The notes under the pieces: generated by a model
What the model saw: only the letters and a program-made list of their open reading frames with translations
Told to the model about the DNA's origin: nothing
Databases searched by the model: none
Part shown: positions 37,367 to 46,226 of the stretch, in pieces
How the letters are laid out: every line of letters begins with the position of its first letter
Position numbering within the stretch: the first letter of the stretch is position 1
Translations under genes and position numbers: made by a program
Assembly: GCF_001435525.1 (NCBI RefSeq)
Contig: NZ_AZDP01000064.1
Location: forward strand, 39,745 to 103,744
Length of the DNA stretch: 64,000 nucleotides
Direction: 5' to 3'
Origin: Levilactobacillus koreensis JCM 16448
GTDB taxonomy: Bacteria > Bacillota > Bacilli > Lactobacillales > Lactobacillaceae

Positions 37367-39388
37367 ATGGCTAAAATCCATGAACTAGCGTCGGTATTAG
37401 CCGACCAAATTGCGGCGGGTGAAGTGGTTGAACGACCCGCTTCCGTCGTCAAAGAACTGGTTGAAAACGCGGTCGACGCGCACAGCACCCAGATCGACAT
37501 CACAGTCGAAGAGGCCGGTCTCCAACGCATTAGCGTGGTCGATGACGGGGATGGTATTGCTGATGAGGACACCGAGATGGCGTTCAAACGACACGCAACC
37601 AGTAAGATTACCGACCGGCGAGACCTCTTTCGCATCAAATCACTCGGGTTCCGGGGTGAAGCGCTACCCAGTATCGCGTCCGTCGCTGACGTCACGCTCA
37701 CAACATCCACGGGCGGTGTGGGCACGTTGATTCACAACGTCGGCGGTATCATCAAGGAGCATACCGCAGCCGAGGCACGCAAGGGGACGACCGTGACGGT
37801 CAAGGATCTCTTTGGCAACGTGCCGGCCCGGTTGAAGTACTTGAAGTCACCGGCAACGGAGCTGGCACGAATTACGGATATCGTGAATCGCTTGGCGCTG
37901 AGCTATCCTAATATTGCCTTTTCCCTGGTCCATAATGGGCGTGAACTGACACGAACGGCTGGTCGCGGGGATTTACAGCAGGTGATTGCCGGCATCTATG
38001 GGGTTCAGAATGCCCGGAAGATGGTGGCCATCAACGGTCAGAATCCGGATTTCCAGGTTAAAGGGTATGTGAGCTTGCCTGAGCTGACGCGTGCCAGTCG
38101 ACAGTATATTTCACTCCTGCTGAATGGCCGCTACATCCACAACTTTCAGCTCAGTAAGGCGCTGGTGGCGGGCTATGGGTCAAAGCTCATGGTCGGTCGC
38201 TACCCGGTGGCCGTCTTGGATATCACCATGGACCCACTGCTGGTCGACGTGAACGTTCACCCAACCAAGCAGGAAGTCCGCATTAGCCAGGAACCGGAGC
38301 TGACCAAGTTGATTCAGGAGACCGTGTTCAAGCGGTTGTCCCAGGAAAATTTGATCCCGGATGTCTTTAACGAAATGCCACAAAACAAGCACGACCGATC
38401 GACCACGGATCAACTGACCATGGCATTGAATGACGTGTCCGCCAAATACGACATGTCGACCACGTCAGCACCGTCGCCAGCAACTTCGACGGCAACGCCA
38501 CAGCTGCCGACGCAGGCTCCGGAAGAATCCGCTGCGGCGACACCCCAGCCAGCCGTGGCCGCGGGACCACAACCGTTACAAACACCAGAAGAGGTGCCAA
38601 TCGCGCCAGTCGTCATTCATGACCGCGCCGACTTCAATCAACCGGCTGCTCAGGCATTTGACGCTAAATACCGAGCTGAACGGGTCGCTGCACCGCTGGG
38701 TGGGGCTGTGGTTAAACAGGAACCGGTACCAGAAGCCACTACGGCGTCTCTGAACCACCCAATCCCAACACAGCGGTTTCCACAGCTACGGTATCTGGGA
38801 CAGGTCCACGGGACGTATCTGCTGGCCGAGGCCGATGACGGGTTGTACTTGATCGACCAACACGCCGCGCAGGAACGGGTCAACTATGAGTTCTACCGGC
38901 AGGCCATCGGTGAGGTCAGTGATGACGAACAAAAATTGTTGGTGCCGATCGTCTTAGATTACCCGACGACGGACATTTTGGAGCTCACGAATCATTTGGA
39001 GACGCTGGCTACGGTCGGCATCCATTTGGAATCGTTTGGACCGAACAGTCTCATCGTCCACGAACACCCGACCTGGTTCAAGGCTGGGCAGGAGACCGAT
39101 ACGATTAAAGAAATGATCGATTGGGTCTTGAAGGACGGGAAGATTTCCGTCGCGGCCTTTCGTGAAAAGACGGCCATCATGATGAGCTGTAAGCGTGCCA
39201 TCAAGGCTAACCATCACTTGGACGACCAACAGGCACGGGCCTTACTGAAGAAGTTGGCAACGGCCGAGAATCCGTTCAACTGTCCTCATGGCCGGCCCGT
39301 ACTGGTTCATTTAACGGACCAGGACCTCGAGAAGCTGTTCAAACGGATTCAGGACCCGCATCACAGTGGGGATGACTGGGGAGAGTAA
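37367..39388 (+). CDS. mutL: DNA mismatch repair protein MutL
   Basis: MutL couples mismatch recognition to strand removal. In Bacillota it is also the nicking endonuclease. The 673-residue product has the GHKL ATPase motifs ([22 protein letters not shown]) in residues 1-330, a low-complexity Pro/Ala/Gln/Thr linker (about 360-440), and a C-terminal domain with the endonuclease motif DQHAAQER starting at Asp497 plus the zinc-site sequences SCKRAIKA and [20 protein letters not shown] precedes the ATG. The strand signal here is expected to be a nick rather than methylation, since no mutH was seen. Confidence 0.97.
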   Translation: MAKIHELASVLADQIAAGEVVERPASVVKELVENAVDAHSTQIDITVEEAGLQRISVVDDGDGIADEDTEMAFKRHATSKITDRRDLFRIKSLGFRGEALPSIASVADVTLTTSTGGVGTLIHNVGGIIKEHTAAEARKGTTVTVKDLFGNVPARLKYLKSPATELARITDIVNRLALSYPNIAFSLVHNGRELTRTAGRGDLQQVIAGIYGVQNARKMVAINGQNPDFQVKGYVSLPELTRASRQYISLLLNGRYIHNFQLSKALVAGYGSKLMVGRYPVAVLDITMDPLLVDVNVHPTKQEVRISQEPELTKLIQETVFKRLSQENLIPDVFNEMPQNKHDRSTTDQLTMALNDVSAKYDMSTTSAPSPATSTATPQLPTQAPEESAAATPQPAVAAGPQPLQTPEEVPIAPVVIHDRADFNQPAAQAFDAKYRAERVAAPLGGAVVKQEPVPEATTASLNHPIPTQRFPQLRYLGQVHGTYLLAEADDGLYLIDQHAAQERVNYEFYRQAIGEVSDDEQKLLVPIVLDYPTTDILELTNHLETLATVGIHLESFGPNSLIVHEHPTWFKAGQETDTIKEMIDWVLKDGKISVAAFREKTAIMMSCKRAIKANHHLDDQQARALLKKLATAENPFNCPHGRPVLVHLTDQDLEKLFKRIQDPHHSGDDWGE

Positions 39389-39396
39389 CTGGTTTC

Positions 39397-39489
39397 CACA
39401 TTGCGGCGGCTAGGGATTCTGCCTGCTATGAGGTCTCCAACCAAAGAGCGAAAGCCACGAAGAATGTGTGTTTCTCAGGTCGTCCCACG
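39397..39489 (+). repeat. Structured intergenic repeat II, partial copy e fused to repeat I-C
   Basis: The first part keeps the II start (TTGCGGCGGCTAGGGATTC, TGCCTGCTATG) and part of the inner hairpin, then runs without a gap into repeat I at about 39490. The II tail is missing. Confidence 0.7.
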
Positions 39490-39670
39490 ATGTAAGTCGA
39501 GAGGTCGCCAGATATGGGCTCAGGCGCGTCGTTCTGCTTGGTCGGCGTTTTTGGCCGGCCTAGCAGAAGACCAACCTTGGAGACTCGGATTTTTCGAGGC
39601 TTCAAGTTGTGTCCGCACCGTTCCAGCCTATATTTGGCGGCCGGTAAGGCGAAGGAACCACCATGTTGTC
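39490..39670 (+). repeat. Structured intergenic repeat I, copy C
   Basis: Forward copy with hairpin TTCTGCTTGGTCGGC/GCCGGCCTAGCAGAA and CTTGGAGACTCG/CGAGGCTTCAAG. Its outer right arm (AGCCTATATTTGG) has drifted. It ends about 30 bases before the ruvA promoter. Confidence 0.85.
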
Positions 39671-39702
39671 TAAAGTTCAGCTGTCAGTTTGACCGCCTAG
39701 TG

Positions 39703-39733
39703 TGGTACAATTTGAAGAGCAAACATATGTTTT
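39703..39733 (+). promoter_or_regulatory. ruvAB promoter with SOS-like box
   Basis: An extended -10 (TGGTACAAT, 39703-39711) is followed by CAAACATATGTTTT (39720-39733), which differs from the LexA/DinR box CGAACATATGTTCG at three positions. ruvAB is SOS-controlled in Bacillus, so LexA control is plausible. Confidence 0.55.
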
Positions 39734-39753
39734 CTTAAAGGAGATTAACTGGC

Positions 39754-40359
39754 ATGTACGAATACCTTCACGGGACGGTGGCGGCCGTTTACCCGGACCA
39801 CGTGGTGATTGACGTGAACGGGGTGGGCTACCTGGTCAATACGGCCAATCCCTACCGTTATGCGGTCAATGATGACCCAATCACCATCTACGTTTACCAA
39901 GCGGTCAGTGACTCTGCACAGACACTCTATGGTTTCGTAGACTACGCAGAAAAACAACTCTTTTTAAAATTGATCAACGTTAACGGGATCGGCCCCAAGA
40001 GTGCGCTGGCAATTTTAGCCAATCCGGACCATCAAGGCCTGATGTTAGCCATTAAGACCAACGACGTCAGTTTCTTGACGAAGTTTCCTGGCGTGGGGAA
40101 GAAGACCGCTGGACAAATCGTCTTGGACTTACAGGGTAAGCTGGACGACTTGGAACCAGCCGACAGCAATGAGCTCTTCACGCCAGAGGTGGCTGGCGGC
40201 ACGGGCGACAATCCGAAGCTGGATGACGCCATTGCGGCCTTGAATGCGTTAGGGTATAAGGAAGCCGCCGTTAAAAAGATTTTGCCACAACTTAAACAGA
40301 CGGCGAGTCAGACTACGAATGATTATCTGAGCGCCGGATTGAAACTGTTAACCAAGTAA
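39754..40359 (+). CDS. ruvA: Holliday junction branch migration protein RuvA
   Basis: RuvA binds four-way junctions and loads the RuvB motor. The 201-residue protein has an N-terminal OB fold ([21 protein letters not shown]), two helix-hairpin-helix motifs ([13 protein letters not shown] and [13 protein letters not shown]) and a C-terminal RuvB-binding domain after an acidic linker (about 140-150). AAAGGAG precedes the ATG. ruvB starts 19 bases after the stop. Confidence 0.97.
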   Translation: MYEYLHGTVAAVYPDHVVIDVNGVGYLVNTANPYRYAVNDDPITIYVYQAVSDSAQTLYGFVDYAEKQLFLKLINVNGIGPKSALAILANPDHQGLMLAIKTNDVSFLTKFPGVGKKTAGQIVLDLQGKLDDLEPADSNELFTPEVAGGTGDNPKLDDAIAALNALGYKEAAVKKILPQLKQTASQTTNDYLSAGLKLLTK

Positions 40360-40378
40360 CGCGAAGGGAGGAATTTTA

Positions 40379-41401
40379 ATGGCCGATGATGACCGCCTCG
40401 TCTCACCCGAACCAGAGGATGAGAACGAAGATTCAATTGAAAAGTCGCTCCGGCCGCAGACGTTGGCTCAGTACATTGGTCAAGAGCCCATCAAACACGA
40501 ACTGCGCGTCTATATTCAAGCAGCGAAGCAACGAGAAGAGTCCTTGGACCATGTGTTATTGTATGGACCACCCGGCTTAGGGAAGACGACACTGGCCATG
40601 GTGATTGCCAATGAAATGGGCGTGCACATCCGGACGACCAGTGGCCCGGCCATTGAAAAACCGGGCGACCTGGTCGCGTTACTCAACGAATTACAACCGG
40701 GCGACATTCTCTTTATTGATGAAATTCACCGCTTACCAAAGATCGTTGAGGAAATGCTGTACTCGGCGATGGAAGACTTTTACATTGACATCGTGGTCGG
40801 GCAGGGACCAACCGCCCATCCCGTCCACTTCCCGTTACCGCCGTTTACCCTGATTGGGGCGACGACGCGGGCGGGCCTGCTGTCGTCGCCACTGCGGGAT
40901 CGGTTCGGTATCGTCGAGCACATGGCGTACTACCAAACTAATGACCTCCAGGAAATCGTCTTACGTTCTGCGGATATCTTTGACACGACGATTGCGACGG
41001 AAGGGGCGCACGAGATTGCGTTGCGGTCACGCGGGACACCCCGGATTGCGAACCGTTTGTTGAAACGAATCCGGGATTTCGCGGAGGTCTCACCAGATCA
41101 CTCGATGATCGATGTCGAAATCGTCGACCACGCGTTGTCCCTGTTGCGAGTCGATTCGGCCGGACTGGATTCGACCGACATCAAATTGCTAGAAACCATG
41201 ATCGACTATTACGATGGGGGACCGGTTGGCCTGAACACCCTTGCCGCTAACGTGGGTGAGGAGACGGAGACCGTGGCCGCCATGTACGAGCCGTATCTGT
41301 TGCAACGTGGGTATTTGAAACGGACCGCCCGGGGACGGGTCGTCACTGCCGCCGGGTACAAGCATCTTGGCCGCACCTTGCCGGAAGATAATCGCGGGTA
41401 A
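40379..41401 (+). CDS. ruvB: Holliday junction branch migration ATPase RuvB
   Basis: RuvB is the hexameric AAA+ motor of branch migration. The 340-residue product has Walker [10 protein letters not shown], Walker B LFIDEIHR, sensor 1 [19 protein letters not shown] with the arginine finger, and a C-terminal winged helix. GAAGGGAGG precedes the ATG. It is co-transcribed with ruvA. RuvX (49.9 kb) is a possible resolvase in the absence of RuvC, though RecU is the usual one in Bacillota. Confidence 0.98.
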   Translation: MADDDRLVSPEPEDENEDSIEKSLRPQTLAQYIGQEPIKHELRVYIQAAKQREESLDHVLLYGPPGLGKTTLAMVIANEMGVHIRTTSGPAIEKPGDLVALLNELQPGDILFIDEIHRLPKIVEEMLYSAMEDFYIDIVVGQGPTAHPVHFPLPPFTLIGATTRAGLLSSPLRDRFGIVEHMAYYQTNDLQEIVLRSADIFDTTIATEGAHEIALRSRGTPRIANRLLKRIRDFAEVSPDHSMIDVEIVDHALSLLRVDSAGLDSTDIKLLETMIDYYDGGPVGLNTLAANVGEETETVAAMYEPYLLQRGYLKRTARGRVVTAAGYKHLGRTLPEDNRG

Positions 41402-41465
41402 GGAGCGCATCGTTTTTGAAAAAAATAGCGATAATGCCGAACATCTGAAGAATTTTTAGAAATAA

Positions 41466-41495
41466 TTGGACGGATTCCTTGGATTCTGGTAAAGT
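41466..41495 (+). promoter_or_regulatory. Possible promoter of yajC
   Basis: TTGGAC (41466-41471) and TAAAGT (41490-41495) are 18 bases apart, 37 bases upstream of yajC. Confidence 0.4.
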
Positions 41496-41531
41496 TGTCC
41501 AATAGATAGGATACGAAGGAGTGTAAGATAT

Positions 41532-41951
41532 ATGGGTGGACAATACTCAACTTTAATTATTTTAGTGGTCTTCTTAGGTTTAATGTATTTCTTAATGTTA
41601 CGGCCACAACAAAAGCAACAAAAGAAGCACCGAGATATGATGGGTGCATTGAAGAAGGGCGACCACGTGGTAACGATCGGTCGCTTACACGGTGTGATCG
41701 ACGAAATCAACCAAGCCGACAAGACGGTTACGTTGGACTGCGATGGCATCTACTTGGTCTTTGACTTACGGGCCATTTCTAGTGTGACCTCACAAGCGCC
41801 AGCCGCTGTTACTGCACCGGTTGCTGCTAGTGAAGCCGCTGCCAAGGAAGCACCAGCCGCTGATGCCAGTGCTGCTGCCGAACCAGCTAGTGAAGCTGCT
41901 GCAAGCGACGCACCTGCTGATGACGCAGATGATTCCGAAGCGACTAAATAA
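41532..41951 (+). CDS. yajC: Preprotein translocase subunit YajC
   Basis: YajC is a small accessory subunit of the SecDF-YajC complex. The 139-residue product has one N-terminal membrane helix (TLIILVVFLGLMYFLMLRPQ), the family motif KKHRDMMGALKKGDHVVTIGR, and a beta-rich domain to about residue 85. The remainder is an alanine/glutamate/aspartate-rich low-complexity tail, longer than in many YajC proteins. GAAGGAG precedes the ATG. It follows ruvB, as in many lactobacilli; no tgt or queA gene lies between. Confidence 0.93.
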   Translation: MGGQYSTLIILVVFLGLMYFLMLRPQQKQQKKHRDMMGALKKGDHVVTIGRLHGVIDEINQADKTVTLDCDGIYLVFDLRAISSVTSQAPAAVTAPVAASEAAAKEAPAADASAAAEPASEAAASDAPADDADDSEATK

Positions 41952-41962
41952 GCGTATTGAGA

Positions 41963-41996
41963 GAGTGGTTCCCGTTACGGGTGACCGCTTTTTTTT
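41963..41996 (+). terminator. Terminator after yajC
   Basis: GAGTGGTTCCCG pairs with CGGGTGACCGCTT around TTA, with a few mismatches, followed by eight Ts. Confidence 0.75.
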
Positions 41997-42022
41997 CGAC
42001 CCAAATTTGGGTGACCTTTTGA

Positions 42023-42051
42023 TTGAGAACAAACGCGTGTTCGATTATAAT
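42023..42051 (+). promoter_or_regulatory. dinB promoter with LexA/DinR box in the spacer
   Basis: TTGAGA (42023-42028) and TATAAT (42046-42051) are 17 bases apart. The spacer holds CAAACGCGTGTTCG (42030-42043), one base different from the palindromic SOS box CGAAC-N4-GTTCG, where a bound repressor would block polymerase. Confidence 0.75.
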
Positions 42052-42089
42052 TTAAATAGTAATGGGAAATGGTGTGATTCGTCTGTCTC

Positions 42090-42140
42090 GTTCCAGCCCG
42101 TATCTGATGGCCGGTAAGACGGGTGAAACACTGAGTTGCC
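42090..42140 (+). repeat. Fragment of repeat I (copy D) in the dinB leader
   Basis: Only the 3' end of family I is present: GTTCCAGCCCGTATCTGATGG, then CCGGTAAGAC and the tail ending GTTGCC. It lies between the dinB promoter and its start, so it is transcribed with dinB. Confidence 0.7.
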
Positions 42141-42196
42141 AATTGAACGATTGCTTAATCATTTGAACGACAAAACCAAGTAGGGAGGTGAGCCGG

Positions 42197-43300
42197 ATGG
42201 TACCAGAACAATTTACGCAGCGAAAAATTATTCATGTGGATATGGATGCTTTTTATGCGTCTATTGAGGAACGGGACCATCCGGCGTTCAAACACCATCC
42301 ACTGATCATTGCTCGCGACCCCCGAAAGACTGGAGGCCGTGGCGTCGTGACCACGGCGAACTATGTGGCACGGCAGGCGGGCGTGCACTCGGCGATGAAC
42401 GCTAATGAAGCGCTGAAGTTGAGCCCCAACGCCATTTTTCAGGAACCTAATTTCCCACTGTACCGACAGATTTCGGATCAGATTCATGCTATTTTTCATG
42501 AATACACGGATAAGATCGAGCCGGTGGCGTTTGACGAAGCCTACTTGGACGTCACGGAGAACAAACACCACATTCATTCGGCGGTACAGGTGGCTCACGC
42601 CATTCAAGCCGAAATTTATGACAAGACGCACCTCACGTGTTCAACGGGAATCTCCTATAGCAAGTTTTTAGCCAAGGAGGCCTCCGACTTTCGTAAGCCG
42701 GTGGGGGTCTGCGTGATCTTACCGGAAGATGCGCACGATTTCTTGATGCGCTTGCCGATCGAACGGTTTCGTGGTGTGGGGAAGAAGACCGTGCCCAAGA
42801 TGCACGACTTGGGCATTCACAACGGGGCTGATCTTTATCAGCGCTCGCAGTTGGAGTTGATTCACGACTTTGGCAAGTTCGGCTACATCCTCTATCAGCG
42901 GGTGCGCGGCATTGACGACCGGCCCGTTGAGTATCAACGCGAACGCAAGTCGATCGGCAAGGAGCGCACGTATGGCCCGCCACTACAGACGGTCGGTGAG
43001 GTTGAAAACCAATTGCAGAAGCTAGCGGAAATGGTGGCCGTGACGGTCAAGCAGAAGCAGCGGCACGGTAAGACACTGGTCTTAAAGTTACGGGATAGCG
43101 AGTTCAACACAATCACTAAGCGTGTGACCCAGACGGATTTCCTGGCCAACGACCCGCAAGTCTATTACGATTTGGCCTTGGAGCTCTACCACAGCGTGGC
43201 GGCCGATGATGAGCAGGTCCGCTTGTTGGGCATCACGATTACTGGCTTGGCTGCGCAAACGTTTGAAAATGTTCGCCTGCCGTTGTTTGGCCAGAACTAA
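42197..43300 (+). CDS. dinB: DNA polymerase IV (Y family)
   Basis: DinB is an error-prone translesion polymerase. The 367-residue product has the catalytic [10 protein letters not shown] at the N-terminus, the palm motif [14 protein letters not shown] sequence [11 protein letters not shown], the second acidic pair in [10 protein letters not shown], a helix-hairpin-helix region ([18 protein letters not shown]) and a little-finger domain. I chose ATG 42197 because AGGGAGGTGA lies directly upstream; an in-frame GTG at 42188 is part of that site. An SOS box sits in its promoter. Repeat III-3 follows and may act as terminator. Confidence 0.95.
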   Translation: MVPEQFTQRKIIHVDMDAFYASIEERDHPAFKHHPLIIARDPRKTGGRGVVTTANYVARQAGVHSAMNANEALKLSPNAIFQEPNFPLYRQISDQIHAIFHEYTDKIEPVAFDEAYLDVTENKHHIHSAVQVAHAIQAEIYDKTHLTCSTGISYSKFLAKEASDFRKPVGVCVILPEDAHDFLMRLPIERFRGVGKKTVPKMHDLGIHNGADLYQRSQLELIHDFGKFGYILYQRVRGIDDRPVEYQRERKSIGKERTYGPPLQTVGEVENQLQKLAEMVAVTVKQKQRHGKTLVLKLRDSEFNTITKRVTQTDFLANDPQVYYDLALELYHSVAADDEQVRLLGITITGLAAQTFENVRLPLFGQN

Positions 43301-43377
43301 AAGGACTGCAGAGTCGTATTGTCAAATGGCAAAAATGGTCAGTAAAAATCACTATTTTTCAATGACATGGGCGTGAC

Positions 43378-43495
43378 GTGCAACCAAGGACAGCTGGTTC
43401 CGCTTAAACCTGATAAGCCAACAATCCAAGCCCGGGATTATTGGCTTATCAGGTTTAATGCTCGCCTGCTAACCGCCCTTGGTTGCACTCTTTTT
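43378..43495 (-). repeat. Structured intergenic repeat III, copy 3
   Basis: Reverse-oriented copy. Outer arms GTGCAACCAAGG and CCTTGGTTGCAC, inner stem AAACCTGATAAGCCAA with TTGGCTTATCAGGTTT, loop containing CCCGGG. The right arm is followed by CTCTTTTT, so after dinB it reads as a terminator. Confidence 0.85.
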
Positions 43496-43515
43496 CATAT
43501 AACCGCAGACTTTCT

Positions 43516-43544
43516 TTGAAATTACCCGCCAAAACTTGTATACT
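43516..43544 (+). promoter_or_regulatory. Promoter of the nrnA-helicase operon
   Basis: TTGAAA (43516-43521) and TATACT (43539-43544) are 17 bases apart, 57 bases upstream of nrnA. Confidence 0.7.
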
Positions 43545-43601
43545 GAAACGCGGTATCGACGCGTCTTGGTCGACAAATCGGATAGAAAACGGGTGAACTA
43601 T

Positions 43602-44567
43602 ATGGCCATTGAAGCTGCCATTTTAGAAGAAATTAAAAAGTATCAAACGATTATTATTCACCGTCACCAACGGCCTGACCCCGACTGTATCGGGGCTCAG
43701 CTAGCCTTACGGGACATTTTACAAGCTAGCTTTCCGGACAAGAAGGTCTTAGCCGTCGGGAAACATTACCCAGGTTTTGACTGGATGGGTCAAGCCGACC
43801 AAGACGTGGCGGATGAAGTTTATCACGGGGCGTTAGTGATCGTTGTGGACACGGCTAACCAACCACGGATAGACGATGAACGGTGGTCCACGGGGGCTGC
43901 CGTCATCAAAATCGACCACCATCCCAACGACGATGCCTTTGGTGATCTGCAGTGGGTCTTGGATCAAGCTTCCAGCACCTCTGAGATCATTTACGATTGG
44001 TTCGCTAAGAACGAATCGGAATTGAAGATGCCTGACGATGCCGCGCGGTTACTTTACGCGGGTATTATCGGGGATACCGGGCGTTTCATGTACCCGGCCA
44101 CCTCAGCGAACACGTTTGCCGTTGCCAGCAAGTTGCTCGGTTACAATTTCTCAATGACGGCCGTTAATCAAGCCGAAGATGAGATTTCACCAGCCATGGC
44201 CCGGTTGTCCGCTTACGTTTACCAGAACTTAGAAATTTTGCCTAGTGGGGCGGCTTACTTGAAGCTGACCGACGAAATCGTGGAATCATTCGGCCTCGCT
44301 GCCAGTGATTCGACCTCTGCCGTGGTGCCATTACCCGGTAAGATCACGTCGGTCGTTGCTTGGGCCATCTTCGTTGAAGCCAAGGACAAGACGTTCCGCA
44401 TTCGATTGCGGTCCAAGGGACCTTCCATCAACGAACTAGCTAAGAACCACGGTGGGGGCGGTCACGCGCTCGCCAGTGGTGCCACTGCCCACGATCAGGC
44501 TGAAATTGATCAGGTTATCCATGAGCTCGATGAACTCGTGGCTAACGATAAAGGAGAAAATGAATGA
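43602..44567 (+). CDS. nrnA: DHH-family phosphoesterase, NrnA-type nanoRNase/pAp phosphatase
   Basis: NrnA degrades 2-5 nucleotide RNAs and dephosphorylates 3'-phosphoadenosine 5'-phosphate. The 321-residue product has the DHH motifs HRHQRPDPDCIGA, VVDTANQ and IDHHPND in its N-terminal domain and a DHHA1 domain with the glycine-rich GGGGHALASGA near the end. I place the start at ATG 43602, where the N-terminus MAIEAAILEEIKKYQTI fits the family; the site upstream (ACGGGTG) is modest. It overlaps the helicase gene by four bases (ATGA), so the two are coupled. Confidence 0.92.
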   Translation: MAIEAAILEEIKKYQTIIIHRHQRPDPDCIGAQLALRDILQASFPDKKVLAVGKHYPGFDWMGQADQDVADEVYHGALVIVVDTANQPRIDDERWSTGAAVIKIDHHPNDDAFGDLQWVLDQASSTSEIIYDWFAKNESELKMPDDAARLLYAGIIGDTGRFMYPATSANTFAVASKLLGYNFSMTAVNQAEDEISPAMARLSAYVYQNLEILPSGAAYLKLTDEIVESFGLAASDSTSAVVPLPGKITSVVAWAIFVEAKDKTFRIRLRSKGPSINELAKNHGGGGHALASGATAHDQAEIDQVIHELDELVANDKGENE

Positions 44568-45922
44568 CCGCAGATTTTAAAGAGTTTAAGTTGCAGCCGT
44601 ACTTAATGACGGCCCTGCACAAGATTGGGTTCACGACACCCACCAAGGTTCAAGAAAAATTGATTCCCGTGATTGCTGCGGGGAAGGATGTTGTCGGCCA
44701 ATCCCAAACTGGGAGCGGGAAGACGCATACGTTTTTACTGCCCATCTTTAACCAGTTAACGTCAGAAAACCAGGTTCAGGCCGTCATCACCACGCCGAGC
44801 CGGGAACTGGCTTACCAGATTCATACCGCCGCTGAACAGTTGGCCGCTGAATCACCATTTGAGATTCGAATTGGAAACTACGTTGGGGGTACCGACAAGC
44901 AACGCCAAATCAACAAGTTGCGGCACTATCAACCCCAACTGATCATCGGGACACCAGGTCGGGTCTTGGACTTGATTCAATCACAAGCGCTGGACGTGCA
45001 TACCACCCGGCAGTTCGTGGTCGATGAAGCCGACATGACCTTGGACTTAGGGTTCTTAGATCAAGTCGATAAGATTGCTGGGCGGATGCCTAAAGACCTC
45101 CAAATGATGGTCTTCTCCGCAACGATTCCACAACGGCTCGATCCGTTCTTGAAGAAGTACATGAACCATCCCGTTATCGAAGAAATTCCGTCCGCGACGA
45201 TCATCTCGGACACCATTGATAACTGGTTGATCTCAACTAAGGGTCAAAACAAGAACCAGTTGATCTACCAATTGATCACGATGGGGGAACCCTACCTGGT
45301 CCTGATTTTTGCCAACACCAAGACGCGGGTCGAACAGATTCACGACTTCTTGCAGGCACAAGGTATGAAAGTTGCCATGATTCACGGGGGCATCAAGCCG
45401 CGTGAACGGAAACGAGTCATGCGCGAAGTGAAGAACCTCCAGTTCCAATTTGTCGTGGCAACCGATCTGGCTGCGCGGGGAATTGATATCGAAGGGGTCT
45501 CCCACGTCATTAACGATGATATTCCTGAAGACCTCGACTTCTTCGTTCACCGAGTGGGGCGGACGGGTCGTCAAGGGATGCACGGAACGGCGATCACCCT
45601 GTACTCACCGGGTGAAGAGGCCAAGATTGCTGAGATCGAAGCGATGGGCATTAAGTTCCAGCCTAAGCGGATCAGCAACAATGAAATCGTCGACTCCTAT
45701 GACCGGAACCGCCGGACTCAACGGCGGAAGAGTACCGAAAAGCTTGACCCAACGCTGATTGGTTTCGTTATGAAGAAGAAGCGCAAAATCAAGCCAGGGT
45801 ACAAGCACCAAATCAAGCAAGAAATTCACCGGAAAAAGGATCAAGAACGGCGAATTGCCCAACGTCAAGATGCTCGTAATGAGCGAAAGCGGCGGAAGCG
45901 TGAGTCAGACCGTTACCAATAA
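44564..45922 (+). CDS. DEAD-box RNA helicase (CshB-like)
   Basis: This 452-residue protein is an ATP-dependent RNA helicase. Motifs are Q (GFTTPTKVQEKLIP), I (SQTGSGKT), Ia (TPSRELAYQ), II as DEAD-box VDEADMTL with DEAD followed by M, III (FSATIP), V (ATDLAARGIDI) and VI (HRVGRTGR). The C-terminus is a basic Arg/Lys tail (about 385-452), usual for helicases acting on rRNA or cold-stressed mRNA. Length and tail resemble CshB, but the assignment within the family is uncertain. It overlaps nrnA, which suggests a joint role in RNA turnover. Confidence 0.9.
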   Translation: MTADFKEFKLQPYLMTALHKIGFTTPTKVQEKLIPVIAAGKDVVGQSQTGSGKTHTFLLPIFNQLTSENQVQAVITTPSRELAYQIHTAAEQLAAESPFEIRIGNYVGGTDKQRQINKLRHYQPQLIIGTPGRVLDLIQSQALDVHTTRQFVVDEADMTLDLGFLDQVDKIAGRMPKDLQMMVFSATIPQRLDPFLKKYMNHPVIEEIPSATIISDTIDNWLISTKGQNKNQLIYQLITMGEPYLVLIFANTKTRVEQIHDFLQAQGMKVAMIHGGIKPRERKRVMREVKNLQFQFVVATDLAARGIDIEGVSHVINDDIPEDLDFFVHRVGRTGRQGMHGTAITLYSPGEEAKIAEIEAMGIKFQPKRISNNEIVDSYDRNRRTQRRKSTEKLDPTLIGFVMKKKRKIKPGYKHQIKQEIHRKKDQERRIAQRQDARNERKRRKRESDRYQ

Positions 45923-45955
45923 ACGGCCAAACTCATGAAAAGGGCGCCAGTCTGA

Positions 45956-45984
45956 TTGACAAGCCGGCACCCGCCACCTATAAT
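45956..45984 (+). promoter_or_regulatory. Consensus promoter of alaS
   Basis: A perfect TTGACA (45956-45961) and a perfect TATAAT (45979-45984) are separated by 17 bases. It is the only fully consensus promoter I found in the window. Confidence 0.88.
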
Positions 45985-45991
45985 TTCAAGT

Positions 45992-46208
45992 GGACAATTG
46001 AATATAACTTCGAGGACATACCCTTGAGTCGTGATTTTCAGAAACGTTTTGGTCGCTGTGAAAAACGAGTCAGGATTCAAGTGGCGCTCCCTCAGTTTCA
46101 TCGCGACTCAGCGTTATGAGTTTAAGAGGTTAACGATTAAAACATCGTTGCAAGTAGAGTGGTACCGCGCTTCGGCGTCTCTGCAGGCAACGGTGTTTTT
46201 GACATTTT
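45992..46208 (+). promoter_or_regulatory. Alanine T-box riboswitch upstream of alaS
   Basis: The T-box AGAGTGGTACCGCG is at 46156-46169; TGGT matches a tRNA with discriminator A, as for tRNA-Ala. The terminator pairs AACATCGTTGC (46141-46151) with GCAACGGTGTT (46187-46197) and ends in Ts. The stem I lower helix is GAGG/CCTC with a loop containing GGCGCT (46083-46088), where GCG or GCT could be the Ala specifier. I could not decide between them. Confidence 0.88.
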
Positions 46209-46226
46209 TTTGGAGGTTATTGAGAG

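Noticed and set aside
39401..39673. Two long forward frames (90 and 74 codons) between mutL and ruvA
   Set aside because: They coincide with the fused repeats II-e and I-C and have no ribosome binding site.
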